Shown one piece after another: positions 22,995 to 32,867 of a stretch of DNA of 64,000 nt. The notes beneath the pieces are model-generated. The model ran no database searches. It saw nothing but the letters and a program-made list of their open reading frames with translations, and was not told the origin of the DNA. A program made the position numbers and the translations under genes. The stretch is from Thelephora terrestris. Its lineage: Eukaryota; Basidiomycota; Agaricomycetes; Thelephorales; Thelephoraceae. Location: assembly GCA_015956445.1 (NCBI GenBank), contig WIUZ02000012.1, positions 310,001 to 374,000 of the forward strand. The letters run 5' to 3'. Position 1 is the stretch's first letter. Each line of letters opens with the position of its first letter.

Positions 22995-25900
22995 CTACTG
23001 TTGCTCTGACGCGAAGGGTGTAGGTGCGGGCCAAGGAGAGACAGAACCATCAAGCATGATTCCGCTGATGCGAGAATAAACTGCCGCGGGGAATTGCCTG
23101 GCCTGCATCTTTTCTAAAAGTGCGACGGCCTCTTCACGGTTTCCGTTGCCAAGTTCTGCTCGAACCATAGCTTCCCAAGTTGATGGCTGGAGTGTCAATG
23201 CGTCAGTGACGTTACCACAAAGGGGCTCGCATAGAGTGAAACTCACCTCGCGATACACAGGAGCATTTGGTTGAACTACTGCCGCGGCGTCCAGCTCATG
23301 AGGTGCATGATTGTTAGGGGCAGCGACACCGGTGGGCGGGTCGGCCAAGGACGCAAACACATAACGGGCCTTTTCCAATTCACCAGCGATGGCGTAACCC
23401 TTGATCAGGAGGTTGGAGATATATGCCGTCATGTGCACCCCGCTCGATCGGAATCGATCCATGTATACCGGAATAAGATCCGTTCTCCGAAGAGTGACGA
23501 AGACGTTGATCAGAGCTTCGTACGAAACGGCATCGGGCATGGGAACGCCTTTAAGAGTCGAAGGGTGGGACTCGATGCTCTCGAAGACCTCCACCGCATG
23601 GTCGAGGTCCTTTTGAATGCATCCGTAAGTGTTGATCAGGGATCCCCAGTGGGTACCTAAGACCCGGACCGAGGGATCGGCACAGAGTGTAGCAAAGGTT
23701 TTTTCCATAGCCGTAATGTCGACGGGTTCGATGGTGCCATATGCGTCCATTAGGAGCTGTAGCGGAAGGTTAGCGTTCTGAGTAGCATGTAGAAGGGCTG
23801 GACAAGCCTTGTAAGTGTGAGCGGTGGGGCGAACACCTGCCGCGACCATGGAATCATAGTAGTGAAGAACTTTCTCGCGATTACGCCGGGTATAGGTGTA
23901 AAGCTGCATCATCGTGTTGAACGGAGGAACCCTTGGTTTGAAGTTGGGTTGCGAAGACATTTCCTCGAATAACGCCTCTGCAGACTCGATGTCTCCAACC
24001 CTCGAGCAGGCGCCGATGACCGCACCGTAACTGACGGAAGATGGCCAAAAGCCATTTTCCTTCATCTTGGAAAATAACTCCATGGCGACATCTGCCTTCC
24101 TGGCTTTTGCGAGCTTCGAAATCATGGTATTGTAGAGGTAAACGTTAGGAACAACACCACGGATCTGGGATTCTCGGTAGAGAGAATAAGCGTTGGCGCT
24201 ATCGTCGGTAGTGTCTTTAACGCAGCTAATCAGAGCACCGTAGGCGTCAGCGCTGGGTGTGCAGGAACGTTCGAGAATTTTGAGACGATGGTTGTGAGCG
24301 CCCTCGACGTCACCGGCATGGGCCAAAGCAATGATCATGTGGTTCTCAACCTGGTACCACGGGCCATTGGGATGTTCACCCGGAGTCGTGTTGGCTATCG
24401 AGATGGCGTGCTGGGCAGCCTCGTAGACGAAGTTAACCTTCTCAATCTCTCTGGCACGACCAAGGGCATTGATGAGTCGACCAAAGGTAGCGGCGGTTGG
24501 GTAAAATCCATCGGAGTAACCTACGAGGAACTTGTCGTATGCTTTGTTGGGTGATGCAGTTTTGAAGTGGATCAGGTGCTCGTCGATTTTTTGGCTGAGG
24601 GGGAAAGAAGTACGGTATTTGACGACGGCAGTACCAGAGGATGGCGTGGAAGGCCGAGATATCTCCTTGACAGGTGCGCTGTTTGCAGGCTCAGAGGCGT
24701 GGGTGGGAAAAGTGAGCGAAATCTGTTCCTGAACGGTTGGTTGGTTCCACAACGCGGACCAGGGCTCTCCAAGTTTCTCGAGGACAGCATGAAGGGACTC
24801 GACGGGATACCAGGTCCGAAGGCCACGCACGACTCCGTCAATGGCGGTAGGAGACAGTGTTGACAGGTCTTGGAGGCAACCGGCGATGTCTGCGAGGAGG
24901 GTCTCGAACCTGACAAGCGGGTGCGACTCCGGTTGACCGTCCACAGGTCCGTTGTTGGTGTATACGACACGAACACCTGCTGCGATAAGGGTCTCGGCGT
25001 CGGAAAGGGTGAGTGTGTTGATTTGTCCACTTTTCCTGGAGGCTTCGTAGGTCGAGATATAGGTTTCGGCGGCTTCGAAGGAAAGGGCCATGTCCAAGCC
25101 GTTGGTAATGGTAGCGAACACCTTGGCAACGGCGAAGGGTGGAGGGACCTGGCGTCGAAGGAGCCATTCCGTCAAATCCCACACTCGATGGCGCAAAGCA
25201 GAGAGCAATCCAGACTGGACCGAGCTTAATTCATCTCCAGCCTGAGGAGTTCCAACCACCTCCTGATGAGCAAGGACGTAAGTCTGCAAGAACTTGATAC
25301 CTTCGTCAAATCGACCATCACGTGCGTAGAGTTTTACGATCTTGTGCATTGTGTCGCTGGCAGTCCTGTCCATTGTCAAGATCCAATCACGGGGATTTCC
25401 CACGATTTTGTCTACGACGTGGTCGACCTTCTTCTGGAGCTCACTTGATGCCATGTTCTGGGCCTGCTGTATCGCCTCCAAGTGAGCGACGTTTGCCCAG
25501 GTGACGAGCTTATGAGCGTCCCCAGCAACAGCGATACTGTCTCTGGCCTTCGTCGAGAGCCACTCAGAATACAAGGTATTGATTTCGTCGATCATGTTTC
25601 TCTGAGCTAAGGCGCCGACGATGATGTTCCATAATTTGGCATCTGGACGGGGAGGTGCAGGAAGGGGAGCGGAAGCATCTTCAGCGACTGTAGTCTCTTG
25701 GAGAAATCGTCGAAACCATCTGAGAGCGGTTTCAATGTCGTTTCCTGCGCAGAATCCGGCGATAAGGGTGTGAAAAGTCGACAACGAGGGAGGTGGGGTG
25801 GAGGAATCGTGGGAGTCCAACATGGTTTCCAAAATCGTGAGGGCTTCCGCCTGACGACCAGCACGGAGGTAGATGTCGATCATCAGATTCCAAGGCTCGA

Positions 25901-27349
25901 CGCGTGAGACAGACGAGATCCCGGGAGCAGCGATTGACTCGTAGGAAACGTTCTCAAGCCGAACAGCCTTCTTGAATTCAGCGAATGTCTCCTCCGCGGC
26001 GGCGAGGTCGTTCGTCTTTGAGTAAAGTCGCATCATGTCGAAGTATGCCACTAATGGGATACATGAACCATGCTCCTTCTCCAAGTGTCCAAACACCCTC
26101 AGGGCAGCGTAGGCGTCCGAATGACGAACGCAGCCGCGCAAGAGGTTGGCGTAAACGTCGGGGGATATCCGGATCTGAGCTTTGTTGGCGGCTTGGAAAA
26201 CACGGATGGCGTTGTGTAAGTTGCGCTCAGACTTCAGCTTTGAGATCATATGGACGCCCTGATCGTGGTGAAGCTTGTTCCTAGCCTGGCGTGCAGCGAA
26301 GTTTTGCTCGTGGAGGCCGATAGCGGTTACCACCTCGAAATCACGGTCGAGATGGGCGAGGATTAAAGTTCGGTAAACCCCAGCAGACGGAGAAAGATTC
26401 CGTTGGCTCATCTCGTCGAACAGCTTTATGAGGAGGGAGAAATCGGACCTGTTCTCGTGTGTGTCTATAACCGCCTGGATGGCGGCCTCGTACATGGAAG
26501 TATCCTGAGGAATTTGACCATTCTCCAATAATTGGTTGAGATACGTGCAGGTGCCACTGTCCTTTTGGCTTGAAAGCTGTGCCAACTTGGCTCGGATCTG
26601 GGCGGCTGGGTCCTGGGTCGAGGGCGCAATGGAGGGAAGGGAGGGGTTTAAGAACGGGACAGGCTGGGGCGAGGGAGGGACATCGTCCAAAGGCGGAGAT
26701 GAAGTGACAGAGGATGTAGAAGCACGCCTAGAGAGTTTGGGACGCGATCCAAGGGGGGTAGGATTCGCCACAGTTTCATCGGCCGCGCGATTATGAGGGG
26801 CGAAAGCGTGACTGGCGCGAGCGTGAATCCGGACGACTTCCAGGACACCGGGGCGGTCACCGGTTTTCGTGTTCTCAACCTGACCCTTGGAGCCTAGGAC
26901 AAGACTGTGGGATCGTGAACGTCGTACGCCGGTCAAAGGACCAGAAGGGGATTTTGAAGGTACGGGACGAAAGAAAGGATCTTCCGCGTCGTCGGATTGA
27001 TTGGGGTCCGAGTCAACAGCAGAAGCCTGGCTGGCCTGGGTCAGGGACCGACCTGCACCCTGAGAGGCAAAAGCGACGCGTTAAAAATGGGATACGGAAA
27101 TTAATAGCAATAACCGACCTGGTACCCATGATAGAACTTGCTGCTAGATTGGTACTTTGCACCTCCAGCACCAGTTCCAGCATTGCCCCAGCTGGAACCT
27201 GACGTGCCTACTCCAGGCCAGTTGACGGTAGTTGTCGTACCGCTGGACGATGACTGAATAACATTGCGAAAAGCATGTCCAGAACCCTGAACAGCGGCAA
27301 CCGCACGTGTTGTGTGATGAATAAGCTGAGTCGCGACCTTTGGGAACAT
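22995..27349 (-). CDS. Large pentatricopeptide-repeat (PPR) protein, probably mitochondrial
   Basis: Exons 27349-27119, 27059-23247 and 23186-22995, all in phase 0, give 1411 residues. The N-terminus MFPKVATQLIHHTTRAVAAV is an amphipathic basic mitochondrial presequence. PPR motifs run through most of the length; clear ones include VYLYNTMISKLAKARKADVA, SYGAVIGACSRVGDIESAEA, PFNTMMQLYTYTRRNREKVL, SYEALINVFVTLRRTDLIP and VYANLLRGCVRHSDAYAALR. PPR proteins bind RNA, one base per repeat, and in fungi support translation or processing of mitochondrial mRNAs; members of this size resemble the CYA5-like group. The last intron lies in frame inside the long open frame, so it would be missed by simple ORF calling, but its GTGAGT donor and clean acceptor make it likely. 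Confidence 0.92.
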
Positions 27350-27592
27350 TGCTGCTTATGGGGGGTCGCAGCGACTGTAGGATATCGGCGAGAGAGACGA
27401 AGCTGGTCGTCCGCACAGCGTCCCCGTGATTGTTGGTAGAGGTGGAAGGAAGGAGCTGTGACTCGTAGGCTCTCGTAGGACGCGTGTCACTTTTCTATGG
27501 CTTGGTTACCGTTCCTCACTAACTCACGAATCCGCTCGGCTGCTCGGGACGGGCGATCACGGAGATCTGATTTACCACAAGCGCGCTAATTA

Positions 27593-29073
27593 TCAAACAG
27601 AAATTATCCGCCACTGACCCAGTATGTTCCCCCAGGCATGGCTCTCTTCAATCTCCTCTATATCCTCCTCACTTCCAAGCCGAGCCCCAGTCCAATCCAA
27701 AATTTTCACCGTCGTTTGATTCTCGTCGCAGCTGACAACAGTCCCGACGTGTAGCATCACCTCGGGTGTAATCGTAACGGGGTTGATCCCGAGGGCCTAA
27801 ACGAGTCCTCCGTTCCATCCGGGTTCAAGCGAGCGATTGAATCGTACTCACCTTCCACCCCACGATTGTTCCGCTGGGCAATTGGGTAACGCTGCCGACC
27901 AACCCTAACGAATCCCACTTGGACTCTATCGCTGCACGGTCTGTTTCTCCAGCTGAACCGCTCAAAGGCGGTGTTTCCGACCGTTTAGTGCTTGGAATGA
28001 CAGGTCTCGGCTTCTTTACCGTTCGCAATCCTTCCTCCACATCAACGCTCGTTACGAATACGTTCGGCGGAAGCAAGCCCTTCTCCTGCTTCTCCGACGG
28101 AGGGATCAATCGTGGGATAGGTCCCTGGGCTCGTCCGTTTGCGTTTGGAGCGGCCTGTTCCGAGAAAACGATCTTGGAAGGCACTTCCTTCCCCATCGCG
28201 TTCTTAAACCCTCTCCTCTTATTCTTGTTCGACAAAGACGCCATGATTAGTTCTCCATCACCACCTGCAAAAGTTTGCGCGATGGTTGTCTCTTGGGTTC
28301 CAGTCTGGTTGTGATCCCCAAGGGGTATTGCATTCACCCCCACTGTAGGATCGCCCGGATCTCGGATGGCTGCTTTCCGCTCGTGCTGTAACTTCCTTCG
28401 GCGCCGGATGTTCCGACTGTGAGTAACCGGTTTCCCCATCCCGGGCGGCACAAATTGCCTACAACTATTGTTAATGACGCCCAGCTATAAGGCACGAAAT
28501 GTACCGCTGGTTGGTTGGTTGCCGCTTATTTGGCTTCACTGCCTTTGGAGACGCGTCTGAATCTGACGCAGGGTCGGTTGTAGATTCCGAAGACGACGAT
28601 AAATCCGATGAAGACCCAGAAGAGGATGACTGCGCTGACGAAGACGAAGACGAGGAGGTTGAGGTCGAAGAGGCCGAGTCCGAACGTTTCCTCTTCTTGA
28701 GTACTGTACGACATCCGTAAACTGTGAACGTCCGGAAAGTTTTAGGGTAGCATACCTGAAGTCGGAATACAAGAATCTACCCGTTTGACGCTTTGAGAGG
28801 AATGAATGTGGTGTGGAGACCAGAGAGAATTTTTGCTTACTGCACGATGTCATTTTCGTGGACAACATCGAAGGGCAACGTCTCGAGGAGTTCAAAATCA
28901 TCCACAAAGAGCCGAAGTTGGTCAACTTTCAGCCCCTCAAGGACCGGTACCTGTTTGCATAGCGAGCGCTTGAGGTCGCTAACGGTGGCAGCAGGAGGTA
29001 AGTTGCTCAAGCTTGACCACACCTTCGTAATTGGTAGTGGTGGAACGGTCAAGACGCGAATCCTCATCGACAT
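27593..29073 (-). CDS. Coilin-like protein
   Basis: Assembled on GT-AG sites from 29073. The N-terminal block MSMRIRVLTVPPLPITKVWS, ATVSDLKRSLCKQV, LRLFVDDFELLETLPFDVVH, ENDIVHVK has the ubiquitin-like pattern of the coilin N-terminal domain: basic beta strand, helix, then LxLDGFxL and a DxDxxxVK end. It is followed by a nuclear signal (LKKRKRSDSASS), a long Ser/Asp/Glu tract, an Arg/Lys region (HSRNIRRRRKLQHERKAAIR), and a C-terminal block LGINPVTITPEVMLHVGTVV, TVKILDWTGARLG, WGNILGQWRIISV that fits the atypical Tudor domain of coilin. Coilin scaffolds Cajal bodies and snRNP maturation. The stop is at 27593-27595. Domain order and both ends agree, but the match is by eye. Confidence 0.7.
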
Positions 29074-29166
29074 CGTACGCGATCGAAAGTTGTTTGCACA
29101 CGCGATCGATTTTGATTTGCACGCCAGTGTGTCAGGGTGCACCAAGTAAATACTTAGACATAATTT

Positions 29167-30319
29167 CTATGACTTCTTCTGCTTTTCCTCTTTCTGCATG
29201 CTCATTGCAATGGCTCTCTGGATAGCTTCTTCTTCGTCGTCCTCATCTTCCTCCATAGGCTCATCATTCGTCCTAGACATCGCCAGCGCCTCGTTCAACA
29301 TTGCAGCCTCTTCCTCATCTGTAGGGTCGGCGGGAACAACTTCTGGGGCAGGCGCAGGCGCAGTGGCTTTTGGTGTTGATGGTTCCGGCGCTGGAGCGGG
29401 CGTCGACTGCACGGCCGCCTGACGTGCCTGCTCCTCTTCCATTGACATTCGTAGAGCCTACAAAATCCAGTGAGACCTAGCACCTCAAGACGTATCGACA
29501 TACCATAGCAAGCTCGGGGTCGAGACTGGGGTCCACCCCAAATTCAAATTGGTTGGTACCACCACTTTCACCCTGACCAGATGGACCAGCTTCACCCATT
29601 AGTTCGTCTGGTAAACCACGGTCCGCTGCCAACACAGCCGATGACAACAGAGCGTCAGATAAAAGAACCTGGCCGGCTGGCACGGAAATGTAATGTCTTA
29701 GACCAGATGTAAGATGACTACACGGATTCAAGGTCAAGTTCATCACATACGAGTTGTCCGCACTTGAGGTGGTCTCGGAGAAGGTCCTCAACACGTTCAA
29801 TGGTCCCTCCTCAATTCCGTCACCAAAAGCGATAAAATCCACAGCGACGTTGTTCTTCTTTAACTTCTTGGCGAGCTTGACCATGCTCGATTCCTCAGCC
29901 GCCTGACCAGCGAGTGGTGATCCAACAAAAACGACGATCCTCTGGCGCAGATTCTTATTCTGTCGATGCTTTAGAGCCAGTTGAGCGACTGCAATGGCGG
30001 TCGTGATGTCGGCCTCTCCACCGATTCTATCGGAAACGGAATGCACGGCCTGTATGATTTGCCCGAGTTCTTTCGTGTGCGTTACAAGGACTTCTGGGCT
30101 GCAGGTCGTCAGGAACGTTGCAAATTTGGGGTATTGGGAACTATACCCCTTGCCAGCCATTGTCATGATACCGACGGTGTTCTCAGGATTTGAGTCGATC
30201 TTTGTCCGGAATACTGTGTTGACTGCATCTGCCTGCGCCTCGTACCTAGTCGGTTGATAATCGCCGTTACGCATATACTCCGAGTTGTCGATAATCATCA
30301 TGGTGGCTTCCAACGGCAT
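29167..30319 (-). CDS. RPN10: 26S proteasome regulatory subunit Rpn10
   Basis: Ubiquitin receptor of the 19S regulatory particle. The N-terminal von Willebrand A domain starts MPLEATMMIIDNSEYMRNGD and continues NTVGIMTMAGKGYSSQYPKF, GQIIQAVHSVSDRIGGEADI and RIVVFVGSPLAGQAAEESSM. Two short introns interrupt the gene. The C-terminal half carries three ubiquitin-interacting-like motifs: DPELAMALRMSMEEE, EEEAAMLNEALAMSR and EEEAIQRAIAMSMQKEE, separated by a Pro/Ala-rich linker. Yeast Rpn10 has one such motif and animal S5a two, so three would be on the rich side. The stop lies at 29167, 93 bp downstream of the coilin-like start, both on the minus strand. Confidence 0.96.
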
Positions 30320-30516
30320 CTTGGCTTTTGGGTGGTGTAGATATGAGAGGGTATTGCGGGTGAATGATCGTGACCTTGACTTACGCGTACCCGATTATGC
30401 TTGACCCTAACCCTAATATCCTCCTCCCGCTCACACGCTTCGGAACTTATTGAAATTGATGATTGAAGGCTTCAATGTCGGAATCCCCTTCTCCACCTCA
30501 CATCCTCACCTGAAAT
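30320..30516. promoter_or_regulatory. Divergent promoter of RPN10 with a doubled telobox
   Basis: 197 bp between start codons of RPN10 (minus) and the WW-like gene (plus). It carries CCCTAACCCTAA at 30405-30416, two copies of the TTAGGG telomere-type unit, which in yeasts is a binding site for Tbf1/telobox factors in promoters of housekeeping genes. Its use here is inferred. Confidence 0.45.
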
Positions 30517-31207
30517 GCCTAGGCGCTGGTCAGACTTGGATTCGGTGAGGACTCATCTCCCCCGGTACCTCAAGACCTCACGAGCTGATCGCACAATACT
30601 TCGAAGGACGAATACAGACTCCCTGAAGGTTTTAGGCGAGTAGGATACGATGCCGATGAGCGTCGCTATTACTTTCATGACGGAAACGGTCAAACATGGC
30701 GGAGCGAACCAGGGAATGAGTACGGCCTCCTAACTCGCGCCAGGCCCGAACCACCCGTCACCATTCCCCGCCGACCGCCCCCGCCCCCGCCCCCGCCTCA
30801 TTCGAAGAAGCCTGTCGGTGAGCTGCCTGATGACGCGAGTATTCTTGCTCATGAAATCGACTGATATGCGCCCAGATGATTCACCTCCAAGGGAGTCCAC
30901 GCCCACATTCAAGGCTTTCAGGGAAATACTAAAGCCGCATCAACTCACTTCTGCCTCATCAACCCCAAAGAGGTCGCACACGATCAACATTCCTTCCGTC
31001 GCTGCCCTGAAACGTTCATCTTCATCTGCCGCGTCGTTTGTTAGGTCACGGGGCAAGTATTTCACCAAGTCAAGGGGCTCGAAGGAAGCATCACACGATG
31101 ATGTCAATGAACCTTCTCATACAATCCCCTTCCGACGCATTGTCTCCTCCCCTGTGGAGACCCTCAACCGCATTAGGAGGCGGAACACGACTCGCATGAC
31201 CGAGTGA
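30517..31207 (+). CDS. Small protein with atypical WW-like motif
   Basis: Three exons. Exon 1 encodes MPRRWSDLDS; after an intron (GTGAGG donor) follows DEYRLPEGFRRVGYDADERR, YYFHDGNGQTWRSEPGNEYG, a WW-domain-like layout (LPxGF...RYYFHD...TWRSEPG) in which the first Trp is Phe. A poly-proline stretch (IPRRPPPPPPPPHSKKP) comes next, then a second intron and a basic Ser-rich tail (RSRGKYFTKSRGS, TLNRIRRRNTTRMTE). Similar modules occur in small Agaricomycete proteins, some annotated with LysM domains, but no LysM is visible here. The stop is at 31205-31207. Function unknown; the poly-Pro run could bind its own WW-like fold or that of a partner. Confidence 0.72.
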
Positions 31208-31821
31208 ACGACTGTTTGTCGCGGATTTTATAGTTTGTCATATCTGTAAGTATTGTATTCGAGTATCTAAGTACCATCAGTTGCGTTATCGTGGAGGAAA
31301 ATCTGATCGCAAATCACGGGTTTGGGATGCACGAGCATACCCGCCCTTCTCGCTTCTCGTCGTTCCTGATTTACGAATTTATTGGAGTAGTTCCAAAATA
31401 GGCTGGGGGGAGCCTGCCGCCAACTTGGGAGCTCACGAAGAGCACTGTAAGGTTGTCGTCCTGCACTTCCGACCATTGACTTGGCCGCACTCGCCCGAAA
31501 ACCTTTTGAATAAGGGTATTACTAAGTACCCAAGTTTGTTCATTTTTGAAATCGCGATGATAACAAGCCATGCGAAAAACTGAGAAAAATGTATCTCCTC
31601 GAGACATTCTCCAATGCTCCAGTAAGAGCCTAGACTTAGGTGCAGTGATACACATCGAAGGACAGGTAAGAACTACCCAACATGTGCGAGTGTCAGGGAG
31701 ATATTTTTGTGGGGTTTCTATCACAGCTTGTGCTGGGGAAAGGCCAATGGTGTCATAGGCGAACGAGTATAGATACAATTGTACCCTGGAGAGAGTACGT
31801 CCTCTACATGGCTCAAGCAGA
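31208..31821. other. Convergent intergenic region
   Basis: 614 bp between the stops of the WW-like gene and ribosomal P1. A minus-strand open frame continues from P1 exon 3 into this area, but it only reads through the last P1 intron and is not coding. Confidence 0.45.
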
Positions 31822-32354
31822 TTAATCGAAAAGACCGAAGCCCTAGGCAAACAACCAGTTAAGTAAAAATTGCCGCAAGTGAGCGAAAGAGAGCATACCA
31901 TGTCATCGTCTGATTCTTCCTTCTCCTCTTCTTTCTTCTCCTCCTCCTTCTCAGCCGCAGCGGCTGGAGCTCCACCAGTCGCACCACCACCAACTGCCGG
32001 TGCTGGACCGCCGCCACCGGAACCAACGTTCAACAACAGCTCCTTCACGTTCTTGCCCTCCAAAGCTTTTGCAAGCAAAGCGGCCCATATTGGCTCGAGT
32101 TCAACATCGGCAGCACCTGCCAGGGCGATGATTTTATCGGCCTACGGATTCGAGATCGAAGAGTGGGTTGAGATTATGTTCGCTGAGGTTACCCGGATAA
32201 CCGGGTTTGCGGGGGATTGAACGTACGGTAATTTCAATGCCTTCATCGGCGAGGATGAGAGCAGCGTATGTTGCGGCTAATTCTGATGTGGCCTAAGAAC
32301 GCAGGTGCGAGAAGTGAGCATCCGTGAGATAACGATATTCCACGGACGCACCAT
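31822..32354 (-). CDS. RPP1: 60S acidic ribosomal protein P1
   Basis: Four exons: 32354-32352 (the start codon alone), 32292-32227, 32141-31899 and 31842-31822, giving 110 residues. The protein begins [20 protein letters not shown], continues [20 protein letters not shown] and [15 protein letters not shown], then an Ala/Gly hinge and an acidic run, and ends with the universal P-protein tail SDDDMGFGLFD. P1 pairs with P2 on the stalk of the large subunit and recruits elongation factors. The first intron sits immediately after ATG (ATG-GTGCGT), and the last exon encodes only GFGLFD plus the stop. Confidence 0.95.
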
Positions 32355-32867
32355 TAGGACTAGACGTCGGAGATGTGTATGGTACACTTCGCTTACGCTG
32401 GAGGACCGTCACCGAAATGGTGGCTTGGGAGAGCTGTACAAGCGTTCGGCAAACCCCATTAGCCCCGGAAGTCTCCGTTCAGAATGGACTTCCGTTTCCG
32501 TTCAGGCTCGGTTCGGCCCCTCAGGCTGTCCCTCGGATCGAGGTTGGGCATGAACGTTCTGGAAGATCGTATAGACGCTGTAGTTGCTCATGAATACGCA
32601 TGCTTCACGCGGGGAATAGGGTGTGGTTTATCTTCCAGATCCAGGTCGATGCAGCTTAAACATTGTACAACTTGCGTACGATAAATGAACATTACCAAAG
32701 GATTCGAAAGCTGGGTCATGATATGTAGGAAGCAGCTTGGCAAGGATGATGCAGGAGGCTTCGCGATTGGTTCACATATGCTCATGGCGATGATTCCAGA
32801 GGTCGAACACATGACGGCACAATGGAGCACGAGCAAAACTACCCAAATACTCTGGGATCGAATTCCT
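32355..32867. other. Promoter of RPP1 and 3' flank of the b5/ACAD gene
   Basis: 513 bp with no supported gene. Open frames on both strands (for example plus 32685-33008) overlap the 3' exon of the acyl-CoA dehydrogenase gene or have no family likeness. Confidence 0.4.

Noticed and set aside
23271-23660. Plus-strand open frames across the PPR gene
   Set aside because: Antisense shadows of a 1411-residue gene with clear repeats on the minus strand.
27919-28314. 131-codon plus-strand open frame inside the coilin-like gene
   Set aside because: It is the antisense of a Ser/Lys-rich exon; its composition simply mirrors the coding strand and no domain appears.
31371-31898. Long minus-strand continuation of the P1 frame
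   Set aside because: It reads through the last intron; the true end is the small exon encoding GFGLFD at 31842-31822, which every P-protein has.
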